DNA of 44,135 nt from Priapulus caudatus (GCF_000485595.1 NW_014577835.1:1-44135), one strand, 5' to 3'. Counted from the stretch's first letter, positions 20,304 to 30,371 are shown. A program made the numbers and translations. The notes: a model not told the origin generated them from the letters alone.

Positions 20304-20417
20304 GCGATCGGGGTGCGAGAGCCGCAGCCGAACGCTAGCGAGGCGTTCACGCAGTTCGGTGATGCACATCGCACGATGGAAAAGTTCGGCATCAAGCTGC
20401 TAAAGACTGTGAAGCCG
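20304..20417 (+). CDS. PICK1: PICK1 BAR-domain exon, 5' end cut off
   Basis: It encodes IGVREPQPNASEAFTQFGDA, HRTMEKFGIKLLKTVKP, then donor CCG|GTGAGA. This matches PICK1 I-G-V-R-E-P-Q-P, A-S-E-A-F, K-F-G-I, L-L-K-T. The exon should begin with A-F-G-D-V-F-S-V. That part is missing on this strand and is found inverted at 20248-20262. No good acceptor directly precedes the remaining part. The end is phase 0 and fits the next exon. Confidence 0.9.
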
Positions 20418-20439
20418 GTGAGATATGTGCCAAGGGCTT

Positions 20440-20500
20440 CGTTATTATTATTATTATTATCATCATCATTATTATTATTATTATCATTATCATTGAATTA
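20440..20500 (+). repeat. ATT/ATC microsatellite in PICK1 intron
   Basis: TTATTATTATTATTATCATC trinucleotide run just inside the intron. Confidence 0.9.
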
Positions 20501-20624
20501 TAACTATCATGCCAATATTGCTCTTATATTGTACTATCGGGATACCCGGCGTTGCCCCGGGGAAATCAGTGGCGTTACTCAGTTGGTGACCGCTTGGTTG
20601 AAAGGAAAATGCCCAAAATCTAAC

Positions 20625-20862
20625 TATCTATCCATGCATCCATCCATGCATTCATGCATCCATCCCATTCCATGCCATCCCATTCCATCGCACCGCATCC
20701 CATCCCATCCCATCCCATCTCATCACATCCCATGCCATGTCATGCCATCCCATCCCATCCCATCCCATCCCATCCTATCCCATCCTATCCCATGCCATCC
20801 CATGCCATGCCATCCCATCCCATCCCATGCCATCCCATCATGCCATCCCATCCCATCCCAAA
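20625..20862 (+). repeat. CCATC/CCATG pentanucleotide satellite
   Basis: Imperfect tandem CCCAT and GCCAT pentamers, starting as CATCCATGCATC. The open frames of repeated P-S-H-P-I are compositional. Confidence 0.95.
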
Positions 20863-20997
20863 CACTAAAAAATAATAAGAAATCAAAAGATAAAAGACAT
20901 TAAAAATAAAAAATGAAAAGTAAAAAGTAAAAAATTAAAAATAATATATACTAAAGAGGTAGGTAAAGGGAAAAAAAGGAAAAAAGGGGAAAATAAG

Positions 20998-21070
20998 TTC
21001 CCCGGCTGGGACTCGAACCCGGAATCCCGGTGTAGGAGACAGATGTTCTAGCGATTAGGCCACTGCGCCA
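20998..21070 (-). tRNA. tRNA-Arg(CCT)-like sequence, pseudogene or SINE head
   Basis: Minus-strand reading has an A-box-like TGGCCTAATCGC and a perfect B box GGTTCGAGTCC. Between them is CTGTCTCCTACA, placing CCT in the anticodon position by alignment with eukaryotic tRNA-Arg-CCT. The anticodon and T stems each have a mismatch and the acceptor ends do not pair, so it is unlikely to be a working tRNA. The downstream side on the minus strand is a T-rich tract, as in tRNA-derived SINEs. Confidence 0.55.
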
Positions 21071-21379
21071 TTAAGGGTATACACCATGGATTCACACATA
21101 CGTGATGTTAATCTGTAAGCACCACCATCTATTGATGAATATAATTTTTATGAATTTTTAACTTTTTTAAATTTTTGTTTTAGCCAAAACCACCTCCCAG
21201 ACGTGATTCTGAAAATATCTTTAGTTTTCATCTAGGCTGCGGAGTTCTTTAGTTATGCGAGTACGGACTAATTCGGCTGAACAACTTTATATATATAGAT
21301 TCTTGATCAATGAGTCGTGTTGCTGACAGGGAACTGCATGCATGTGTTCAGTAGTGTAATGTGTGTGCCTCCTTCACAG

Positions 21380-21472
21380 ATGCTGGCTGACCTGAGCACA
21401 TATCTGAATAAAGCTGTTCCAGACACGAAGCTGACCATCAAGAAATATGCAGATGCCAAGTTTGAGTACCTG
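21380..21472 (+). CDS. PICK1: PICK1 BAR-domain exon
   Basis: From acceptor TTCACAG to donor CTG|GTAAAG, exactly 31 codons. It encodes MLADLSTYLNKAVPDTKLTI, KKYADAKFEYL, near-identical to the PICK1 BAR helix segment L-x-D-L-x-T-Y-L-N-K-A-x-P-D-T. Phase 0 at both ends, matching its neighbours. Confidence 0.95.
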
Positions 21473-21801
21473 GTAAAGCTTAATTAAACCTGGAGAGTAA
21501 TTCAAGATAAAATTAAAATGAATTAGTTTTAAAACTTATTAAAAACAATTCAAATTAAGGTAATTAGTAAATGAAATTTTCATTCTGCATTGCTGAAAGG
21601 TAAAAACTTACATGACTGCAGCCTTTTTAATTTTAATTGTTCATTAATAATCTTTCGATAAAAATAATATAATAATTTCTCGAATAAATCTCATCTTGAT
21701 ATTTAGTAGGTCGCTTAATATTTGACTAATCGAATCAGTTTCTGTTGGTACGTGCTGGCAGGTGGGAGCAGGTTGTGATTAGGAATGTTTGCTGTCTATA
21801 G

Positions 21802-21902
21802 TCGTACTGCCTCAAGGTGAAGGAGATGGATGATGAGGAGTATAGCTACGCATCCTTGCAGGAACCTCTCTACAGAGTCGAGACCGGCAACTATGAGTAC
21901 AG
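21802..21902 (+). CDS. PICK1: PICK1 BAR-domain exon
   Basis: From acceptor TCTATAG to donor AG|GTACGT, 33 codons plus two bases. It encodes SYCLKVKEMDDEEYSYASLQ, EPLYRVETGNYEYR. The S-Y-C-L-K-V-K-E-M-D-D-E-E motif is diagnostic of PICK1. The next expected exon (L-I-L-R-C-R-Q) is not seen before the N run at 22020 nor later in the window, so the gene's 3' end is missing here. Confidence 0.95.
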
Positions 21903-22019
21903 GTACGTTAGCGATACTGTAAGATATTGAGATCTACACTGTACACAGGCATAATGTATTAGCCTGTACCCCGATGTTATGTTGTTTTGATACAGCGCCA
22001 CCTATGGTAATGAACCTTC

Positions 22020-22029
22020 NNNNNNNNNN
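22020..22029. other. Assembly gap (10 N)
   Basis: The gap falls in the PICK1 downstream intron, directly left of repeat R2 copy 2. Confidence 1.
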
Positions 22030-22342
22030 GTTCTGGCCCCCAGACCCTCATAGAAGTCCCCGATGTGTACCAGACTACCAGTCTGTCTCTCTGCTGTTAA
22101 AGTGGAGAGTCGTAGTTACCAAGAAGCTACATATAACAACGATGTGGCGTTTCCTTAATTGTGAGCCCCCGGCAAAGAAGCATAAACAGTCATCCGATTG
22201 CTGATGACTGCTGATATGCTGTTTCATTACTGTAATTTGCTCCAAAATTGGCGGGCCTACAGCTTTGCTGGCGGGCCTGCAGCTTTTAGGAGCTATAGGC
22301 CCTGCAGGCCTACAGCTTTTTCTGCTCAGTAGCAAACACTGT
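22030..22342 (+). repeat. Dispersed repeat R2, copy 2 (starts at the gap)
   Basis: Same sequence as 17831-18207, beginning directly at the N run, so its left end is lost. The internal ~60 bases present in copy 1 are missing here, after CATCCGA. Confidence 0.8.
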
Positions 22343-22458
22343 TTCACGGACCGGCTTATTAGTTTAGTGCAAGATTATTAGTTCAGTGCAAGATGGCATT
22401 TTGTGTAACTGTTATTCAGGTTTGCTGTGGTGCCCCATATGTCCTTTCCTTCTTGTAG

Positions 22459-22625
22459 AATTTCAGTGAACTTGATTGTTCACAATTGATACATGTTCGG
22501 GGCATGGACAACCACTGGCCGAGCTTCCGCAACGTCTGCAAGTACCTTTGTCCAAAGTTACCACCTGTCGTGGAAACACTGTGTAGTGAGGTCACTGGCT
22601 CACCAGTGGAGATATTTGGTGATGG
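22459..22625 (+). CDS. Unknown gene, exon A
   Basis: From acceptor TCTTGTAG to donor GG|GTAGGT, 55 codons plus two bases. It includes DCSQLIHVRGMDNHWPSF and CKYLCPKLPPVVETL. Phase joins exon B exactly. I do not recognise the family. Upstream exons may lie in or before the gap at 22020. It is not obviously part of PICK1. Confidence 0.65.
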
Positions 22626-22662
22626 GTAGGTTTGTTGTGTCTTTCTCACCCTTTTACTAACC

Positions 22663-22984
22663 CAGGGTTCATAGTAGTAAGACACATGTTGAAATAAGGA
22701 CGTATAAGACCCTTTCTGGAGGCCAAAATAAGACTTTTTTACGCGATTTCTGATAGATCACCGACTATTAAAGTACGCTAATAATATTTATATACACAAT
22801 TGCACGGCAGATTTAATTATTCCGTATTATATATACAACAATTCTTACTCTAAGTCGAGAAAAAATAAAGACTATTAAGTACTTTGCTAAGATTTCACCA
22901 AAAATAAGTACTAATAAGGGCCCTTATTTTATTTTTGGCAAAATAAGTACTTATAAGACTTTGGAAGACCCGCTACGAACCCTG
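22663..22984. mobile_element. ~320-bp MITE with CAGGGTTC ends
   Basis: Left end CAGGGTTCATAGTAG; right end, on the other strand, CAGGGTTCGTAGCGGG. The interior is AT-rich with several AATAAGTACT and ATAAGAC motifs. CAGGG ends fit a hAT origin. A short TAACC flanks both sides, but no full target duplication is clear. Confidence 0.7.
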
Positions 22985-23406
22985 TAACCACTTACCTCAC
23001 ACTGTATTAACATTATACACATTGTACACATACTGTCTGAAACATGTACTAAATCCGCAGGGCAAGCTTGGTTACTCAACTTGTACACATGTAGCGTAGA
23101 GTTGGAGACTGGAACGAATCTGCGGTATTGCAGTGTCCCTTTAATAGTTTTCACCATGTCAAACCTGTCCTTTAACTCTGAAGCTGATTGAATTACATCC
23201 TCTGGTGTCACATTGAAAAACGTGATAGCAGGGATATTCTCCACTCAGAAAGCCATAATTCCGTCCGCTGTCAGAATCTGGTCATTATATGGGCGCTGCA
23301 GGCTAGCCTTGGTGACTAGTTGCTTGACAGTCCCTCCTATATCGTCACAGGCACTCTTGCCATGTGATGTTGCAAAGAAGTTCTGAGACAGTAATGATGC
23401 AGAACT
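22970..23406 (-). pseudogene. Transposon-derived protein fragment (NFFATSHGKS block)
   Basis: Minus-strand reading starts LSQNFFATSHGKSACDDIGG and goes on TVKQLVTKASLQRP, DQILTADGIMAF, a stop or frame slip, then ENIPAITFFNVTPEDV and TIKGTLQYRRFVPV. The F-F-A-T-S-H-G-K-S-x-C-D-x-I-G-G-T-V-K block is a signature of a widespread transposon-derived protein family of invertebrates, RNase H-like by my recollection. It sits in the intron between exons A and B of the unknown gene. Confidence 0.7.
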
Positions 23407-23665
23407 AGAACCAGAACCATCTGTGCAATCAGAAATAAAGGAACAAAACTTGGTCTGCTGTCTTTATGACGGCTTTCCGTGGATTGGCATGGTGGACGAA
23501 ATTTCGGAGGAGTTTGGTGACTACCACATCAATTTCATGCACCCTCATGGACCTACCAAGCAATTCAAATGGCCATTGGAAACAAATCAATGCTGGGTTA
23601 CAGAAGATGATATTCTGTGTACAATCAACACCCCATCTCTTACATCATCCTCTTCCAGAAAGTAA
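23391..23665 (+). pseudogene. Transposon-derived C-terminal Tudor-like module
   Basis: Plus strand, about 90 codons to TAA at 23663-23665. It reads CCLYDGFPWIGMVDEISEEF, GDYHINFMHPHGPTKQFKWP, then CWVTEDDIL. The pattern Y-D-x-x-W-I-G-x-V, F-M-H-P-x-G-P, F-x-W-P, C-W-V is the tail module that in intact elements follows the F-A-T-S-H-G-K block on the same strand. Here the two modules are back to back on opposite strands. Confidence 0.7.
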
Positions 23666-23719
23666 CTTATCTCAGAAAACGATGCTGCGAAGATTTCAAG
23701 TGTGCATCCAGACTTGATC

Positions 23720-24660
23720 ATTGATGAACAATGAATTAGTGATAATTGAGAACATGGTAATATAATGAATTTTCATAAGACTGAATAGTCATTTAGAAGG
23801 TTATTGCCACCTGTCATTCTGAATCAGGTTATGTACAGCAAAGCCAATGTTTGGGTTTAACTTGATATCTTAAACAGATTGGTATGGTATACATATGTGC
23901 CTACATGTACAGCATTGCATAGGAATATAGGCATTATTTCACCTACTATGCAAACTTTGAGAAGAGCTGGAAAGCAAACAAAAAATATTATATCTCTAAT
24001 TTTTGTATATTATGTAGAAAACATGTTGAGGTATAATTTTCAATGAAGTTCATCTCAAGGTTACGTGATCCACAGGGTCAAATTCAAGGTCAAAGTAAAG
24101 GTCAAAAGGTCATCAAACTTTATACTGCTCCTATATAACAAATAATGACAGATTTCCAAAGACACCAATATCAACCAATTTGGCCTAGTAGTTACAAAGA
24201 TATGACCATTTGAAAATTGACGGATGCGTCCATTTTGGCCAAAATCGCCAAAAAAGGGCGTGGCGTAGCGCAAAAAACGTTTGTCCGATGGAGCTGAAAT
24301 TTGAAATTTCAGCTTTTTCAGCCGAAATTCCCCCATAAACCAAATTTCAGCCAATTTGAAGTAGGTCAGGTGTAAATTTCCATTTTTTTTTGATGATTTG
24401 ACACGGAATGACCCACATCTCACTCCAAGCAAAGTAACCATGCAGTTCCAGAAAACAACATCCACTATCTAATCAAATAATTAGAAAACCTATGATTGCA
24501 GTTTTATTGGTATAAAGGTAGATTCACGTTGTAACCAATATTAATGGGTGAAAAAGAGAAAAAATGTCCTAACAGTGAGCATTACTCAAATAGGTTATAA
24601 AAACGTACATAAAATAGTTTTTATTTTTTTATAATTAACATAATATTGCATGTCAATGTT
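23720..24660. other. Intron with degraded repeat, AGGTCA motifs near 24065-24115
   Basis: AAGGTCAAAGTAAAGGTCAAAAGGTCATC near 24089-24115 contains spaced AGGTCA half-sites, as in the array at 36690. The rest is AT-rich with no gene. Confidence 0.5.
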
Positions 24661-24664
24661 TCAG

Positions 24665-24851
24665 GTATGTTTCCCACATCCCAGATGCACTGAGAAAATC
24701 ACACAAGGCATACAAAACAACAGCTGTCGAAAATAACTGCATGTATATGCGAGGGTGTCGATGTGCCTGTGGGGCCATCACAAAGAAAGCTTTCTTGAGA
24801 TTTGCCGGCGTGGTCAGTGGTGCTACCCAAGTAGATGAACATGTTGCAAAG
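24665..24851 (+). CDS. Unknown gene, exon B (Cys-rich)
   Basis: From acceptor GTTTCAG to donor AAAG|GTAAAT. It encodes GYVSHIPDALRKSHKAYKTT, then the cysteine cluster C-M-Y-M-R-G-C-R-C-A-C-G and KKAFLRFAGVVSGATQVDEH. Five cysteines in twelve residues could bind metal (inference). One plus 62 codons, phase 2 in and 0 out, consistent with exons A and C. Confidence 0.7.
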
Positions 24852-24974
24852 GTAAATTTAGCAAATTCCTATTTCTTATTTAATTATCATGTATGAAAAA
24901 ATATGTTCCTTCCAAGTACTTTAATGTCATTTTTTCCCATTTCATTGACTATAAGTAATTTTAGTTTGCATCAG

Positions 24975-25143
24975 GTTCTGGAACAACACACGACTGTTGA
25001 AGGCATAAGGATCTGGGCATTTGAAGTCATGGAGGAATGGCAAGTGATGGAGGGCCTAAATTTCGTTACCTCGGCTCCCGACGAATTGGTAAAACAGGTT
25101 ATCAAGGAAGAACTCTACAAAACCGCACGCCATAGTGACTCAG
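24975..25143 (+). CDS. Unknown gene, exon C
   Basis: From acceptor TGCATCAG to donor TCAG|GTATT, 56 codons plus one base. It encodes VLEQHTTVEGIRIWAFEVME, EWQVMEGLNFVTSAPDELVK, a mixed alpha-beta pattern with no motif I can name. Phase 0 in, 1 out, fitting exon D. Confidence 0.7.
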
Positions 25144-25396
25144 GTATTCTTACTTTTTTTACAATCAACAGCTATGTAGTGCTTAGTGAATTATTTGTTG
25201 ACGTAAATAATATGATTAGATAATAACTGCAGGAGTTAAATTAGGATTTTCCTGCGTTTTTACCAAATTATACAAAGATGCAAGTTTACACATTCTTGGG
25301 CTTGCCTTCTGTACCTTAATTATTCACCTTTGTAAATCGTAATCATGCACTGTGAAAAATCAACTCCTGACTCTGATAATATCTTATACTTGGCAG

Positions 25397-25555
25397 GTCC
25401 CATACAGCTAATGTGCATCAGCAGATATCTGCACAAAACCATCAAAGTATATGCTCACGTGCAGGTCCAGCAGGTGCGAGTCACAATTGGAGGAAAAACT
25501 CAAGCTAGTACTTACCATTACCAGCACAGCTACCATCACCGGATGGCACCCCGAG
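25397..25555 (+). CDS. Unknown gene, exon D
   Basis: From acceptor CTTGGCAG to donor CGAG|GTGAGT. It encodes PIQLMCISRYLHKTIKVYAH, VQVQQVRVTIGGKTQAS, TYHYQHSYHHRMAPR. It ends in phase 1, so at least one more exon is expected. No continuation was recognised downstream. Confidence 0.68.
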
Positions 25556-27424
25556 GTGAGTATATATCGAATCCCGTTCTTTAGCTTGCCAGACTGCTAA
25601 TCTTACAAGGTTTGTTACCGTCTTGTACTATATTTGAGACAGTGTTAGCTTCTTACCTTGATCAATGTCGCTGTCCAAGAGCTGCTCATCGGGCTCATGT
25701 TGTTGCGCTCCTACCTAGTACATAAATAATTGTATTATAGAGTTGAATAAGTAAGGCATAAACGTTTACTATTGCTTAAACATAACTGAAAGTAACCTGA
25801 GCTCCATGCATTCAGGGGGCCAACATGTTGTTTAATTGGTCACTCAAACATCACAATGGGTCGCTAGTGATGTCAGCATCGTTATGTTTGACGCTGGCGC
25901 CATACTGTGGTTTTTGTTTGAACACCAAGTAGCATCATGTAGTCATGTAGAACCAATTAATGACTCCGCCACCGGAAGAGCTATTCGGTAAATATTGCCA
26001 CCAGTACTCGACCGTGTATGGCTGCAAGTGAAGCCAAGTTGAGAGGAAATGCGCTATCTCACCATATCGCTGAAGCGCAGACACTATGTGGTGTCCGTGT
26101 CGGTCAAGCTCATCGTATTATCGTGTCATTGGCGAGTCACCTTTATTTTATTTTCATACAAGGAATGTCCGTCGTTACCTACAACATAGAAATGAGAATT
26201 TAGCAAGATCAGGGGGTGAATAATCAAAGATTTGTCATTCACAGTCATTTTGTAAGTAATATATATCAGGATTCTCCAAGCTTTTAAATTATAGCATGGG
26301 GTGCTACTCACTGCTAGGGGGGCGCGGGGGAACGGCCCTCCAGAAAATTTTTGAATTGTAGAAGCTCTGAGATGCAATCTGGGACACTCTGTGTGTAAAT
26401 TTGAAGCACTGCATGTGGGGGAAAAATGTTTGTTTTGCATGGGCAAAGCCATCGGAAAATTCAAAATAATTAATGGAATAAAAATACCAAAATGTAGGGG
26501 TGAACTTGCTGGTTTGCTGGTTCCAAATAGAATTCACCTCTCATAAATAAATTGAAAAAATTGTGTCACCATTGACAATGGCAGGAGTGGTCGGTAAGTG
26601 TACCAGTCTACTCTACCTCGTGTAAGACTGGGTTACCTGCCCCGTAATAATGCCGTTGGAAATTAATTCACGATTTAATTCACGATTAAGATTTCTTGAG
26701 GAGCTAGCTAGAAAACGCTCGGATTTTAAGTATGAAAATGAACATTATTGTGCCAGCTAGCCTACACCAGTTGGTTGGGATTGATTGTCAGTTCAGATGC
26801 AAAATATTTAAAGCAAAAGGTTATACACCAGATTAATTTTGGTACTATAACACGCGTATATAAGATAGCCGAGTCGGTTTAGAGTTAGTGTTAGGGTTAG
26901 GGACAAGGATAGGGATAGGGTGACTGTTTGTATTAAACATTTGAACTTCATGTGTATACACCAGCATGGCGGCTATGATATTTAGCGTGGCGGGTGCATT
27001 TTAGGATGGCGGAGCTCGACGATAGCTATAAGTGCCCTTGGAGAACCCTGTATATGTAATCATAACGATGTAACTGCATAGTGCATACATGAAACAGGCA
27101 CATGGATACAATAAGCTTTGGGTCTGTCTCCATACCACGCCGAGCACGGCTAGTAAAAGCTGACAAAGGCTATAAGGGTAATTGGAAGGCACAACAATTG
27201 TATGATTGTATGGTGCGCAACATGTAGTTCAGCAGTTTTATTCGCACAAAACATGCAAAACCGGGACGCGAGACTCGATACATATAAGGAACTATGCCCT
27301 AACATAGGTCACAGAACCAGCGAAAAAAATACACGGGAGCGGCGAGCGATTTCGCTCCCGTCAGCTTTCAAAGCGCTCTGGTAACAACAATTACGAGAGC
27401 GAAAATTTTGGAAGATACGAGAAA

Positions 27425-27530
27425 AAATCGCTCCCGTGCCGCCGGCAGCATTCGAACCGGAGGCGCGAGCCCACCAAGTTTTTGCTCGGGCCACCATCTC
27501 TACGATACTCCCGGTCCTCCTTACCGGCAC
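27425..27530 (-). mobile_element. Possible tRNA-derived SINE head
   Basis: Minus strand: TGGTGGCCCGAGCAAAAAC resembles an A box and CCGGTTCGAATGC a B box, about 45 bases apart. It is followed by GGGAGCGATTTTTTCTCGTA. Arms do not form a clean cloverleaf by eye. Confidence 0.3.
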
Positions 27531-28814
27531 TTTTTCCCCTCATATTACGATGAAATACTATGGTTAGCCTCCCTCAACGCATGATTCGCCACACGAACAA
27601 AAACTCGCCACAGTCTAAGAAATCGATTACGGGCATGTAGACAGTAGTGCAGCCCAGTGTTTTTATAACCACATAACAATAAGTTTTTATATCGCAGGGG
27701 TTATCGTGGGGAGTGAGGGCATGACCAGTGACACATGACACGCCCGTAATCAAAGCTGTTAACTGAATTCGTCACTTTTCTTAACGTAGAAAGTGGACTA
27801 TTTTTATTCAGTTAGATATCGAGAAGCAATGTAAACTGTATATACTTAAAGATTCTAGGCACTTGTAACTTTGCTGATGTGCGACAGCATTGATCTATGC
27901 ATGGGGGTACCGTGGACTGGGGACGAGAAAAGCGAAAGTAAAACCTTGCCCAGAAGCTCCCGGCATTCCTAGAGATTCCAGTACAAGTTTTTTTTAACAT
28001 ACTCAAAGTAACTAAAAACTCTCTCTGAAGTTCTGAACTTGCTCAGTCGATGTAAAAAGAAAGTTGAAAGATGAAAAGAAATGAAGTAAAAAGAAGAAAC
28101 TTGAGAATAACCATACCATCCTTACCATGATTATAATTCTTGATTTCCTGTCTTTGTCATGTTACCTGACTATGTGTACTGTTTAATGCATGTCTGTCTG
28201 TGTGAATGAAATTGAATAAGAATGCGATTGGTTTCTTAGTCGAGTGAAATTAGATAAAAAAATGTGATCGAATGTAATTTGTTGACGATTTCTTAACACT
28301 GATAGTCTGATACTGGTGCTGAGTGCTGAATGCTGATGAATGATATTAGAGTCAGTGCATCAAAATTATGGAAATTTTTTACAAAATCATGCTATGAAAA
28401 AGTAGCTCTGGCCAAGCTTAAAATAGCTCCCGTAAAAAAAATTACGAGAGCTCTTTATTTCATACAAAATCAAAAAATAGCTCTCGTAAAAAAATAAGTA
28501 ATTTTTAGGCTGCACAGAACCCTTTGTACATTTGTTACCACATCTGCATGGTTCACCTGCACGGAAGGTGTGGTGTAACAAGTGGCGTGGACACAGCAAG
28601 TATTGTCTATATCTTTTGTAACTTAGAATGGATATCGAGCCACAGAACTATAGTTATTTTTAAACGTAACGACTTGTTTTGCGATTAGTCGTGACTTTCA
28701 AACACTAGAAAACAAATTAAAACCTGGTCATGCATCTACAGCTAGGACATTGATTACATGTACTAGGCCTAGTGCATGTACTACACTCTAAACAAAGTTA
28801 CACATAGGACACGT

Positions 28815-28927
28815 CATATGTGTTCTGTTATAGAACACGCCCGTTCAGGTATTGAATACCAGTGTTCAGATTCAGAACATGGATGATCTGTGCATGAACA
28901 CGCCCATTCTGTAACAGAACACATATG
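28815..28927. repeat. 113-bp inverted-repeat unit
   Basis: The left arm CATATGTGTTCTGTTATAGA pairs with the right arm at 28907-28927, which reads CATATGTGTTCTGTTACAGA on the other strand. ACACGCCC occurs inside both arms and GGTATTGAATACC forms a second small dyad. It is a candidate small MITE. Confidence 0.7.
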
Positions 28928-30023
28928 TGTTCACAGTGTTAATCTACATAATTTAGCTGTAGTGGCTGTAATCACATATAAACCAATCAAATATATATGC
29001 CTTCAAATTTGAATTTGTTAATTTTATCGACTCATGTAACTAAAGTGTCATTAAAAACAAGTTTTGTTCAGAATTTTTTTTCTTTTTTTACAGATCATGT
29101 ATATCATATTGTCAATATTATTGAAACCGGGAAGGTGTTTTTTAGTGTTAGAATTTAGTATAATATATTTGTCAAACACGTATAAATTAAATGATACTGT
29201 CTCCATGTAATAAAAGTAGAAAATTCAGTGTCTGCAATATTACCACTCGCTCAGACTAAGTCCGCTGAACACGCATGTTCTCGGAGACCATCGGCTCGAG
29301 AGAACACTAGCATTCAGAATTGCCGCGCATTCGGCAAAATCAGGACCGGCATGCTTTACGCGGTCTTTGCGCAGCGCCATTTTTCATTTACCGTTGCCGT
29401 GTTAACTCACACCTGTGTATTATTCTATACTTCACTCTTCCTACTTCACTCATACATGCAGGCAGTAAGTATTTAGTGCCTTGAACTTATCAAGTAGCTT
29501 TAGATCTTTTTTTTTCTAATTGGAAATGTAAATAGATCTCTATTCCGTGAATTTCTGGCTGGTGACAGGGTGGCAATATGAGCGGGAATTTTAGTAGTAA
29601 CTCGGTCATAGGCATAGTATTAGTAGTATAATTTGCTTGTACTTGTGTCAAGTTGTGGGTGCATTTCGGATGTACTGCGTATACATCTTTTAGCTTGTCG
29701 ATGATTAAGGTCAACCCGGGCCCTTGTGTATAATATTTGGGTTTGTTTAGACTTGCCTTACTAAGTTACTTGTCTAGAACACTAGCGTTCTTGTCTAGAA
29801 CATTTTATGAATCGAAACGGCGTTATCTGGCAAAGGGAGATAACCAAGACTGGTCAGAGTCCAGGTCTATCAGTATCAAGAGTTTTCAAATAGCAATAAC
29901 TTCGACGATGAAGCTATAGTGTAGTTGCACACATTTTAAATTCATTTACATGTAGGAACTGCAGAACTTGTGAATAGCGACACAAATTAATATTATTTCA
30001 GACACTAGACCCGTAGAGATATT

Positions 30024-30327
30024 ATGGCTGATAATATTTTTACTTGTAACTTATGTGTATATTCTACAGACGTTTTTGCATCCTTTAGAAAACATTTTGT
30101 CCGTAGTCACAAAAATGACCCACATTTTTCTTTAGCTTGCTGCATTGATTCATGTGGCTATACTTCAAACAGTTGGTCAAACTACAAGGTCCATGTGCAT
30201 AGAAAGCACAAACATATCAACACAGCAACTGTAGAAAAGGGGAAATCAATGAATATGAAGACGATCCTGTCGCGCACACACCTGGTCTCCCATATAAATG
30301 CCATGTTGACTCTTTGTCTGGAAAGTA
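30024..30327 (+). CDS. C2H2 zinc-finger exon, transposon-type
   Basis: Acceptor TTTCAG at 29996-30001 precedes an ATG at 30024, with TAG just before it. The exon encodes MADNIFTCNLCVYSTDVFAS, FRKHFVRSHKNDPHFSLAC, then GYTSNSWSNYKVHVHRKHK. Two C2H2 fingers are visible (C-x2-C-x12-H-x4-H, then a C-x4-C finger with H-x4-H). This layout, a pair of fingers at the very N-terminus, is common in transposon-encoded proteins of marine invertebrates. After the fingers the open frame becomes unconvincing, while a neighbouring frame gives EINEYEDDPVAHTPGLPYK, suggesting a one-base slip near 30225. A donor GGAAA|GTAAGC lies at 30325. No downstream exon was found; the minisatellite-type repeat edge starts 20 bases later. 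Confidence 0.55.
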
Positions 30328-30344
30328 AGCACAATATGTCACAA

Positions 30345-30371
30345 CCCAGATAACATGCTGACGTTGGGCCA
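30345..30371 (+). repeat. Solo edge of the CGTTGGGCCAACG element family
   Basis: CCCAGATAACATGCTGACGT then TGGGCCA is identical, as reverse complement, to 15336-15362 at the edge of the minisatellite. Here there is almost no minisatellite behind it. Confidence 0.75.

Larger units (their letters stand above)
25556..30023. other. Long non-coding region with repeat debris
   Basis: No coding exon is supported. Recognisable items are GGGGGGCGCGGGGGAACGGC at about 26317, typical of degraded transposon; telomere-like GTTAGGGTTAGGG near 26890; paired TACGAGAGCG/CGCTCCCGT motifs at 27340-27440 and 28425-28495; and CAAAGGGAGATAACC at 29832. Short frames have no motifs. Confidence 0.45.

Noticed and set aside
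20313-20903. A 196-codon frame starting with PICK1 residues
   Set aside because: Only the first 35 codons are exon. The rest reads through the intron and the CCCAT satellite.
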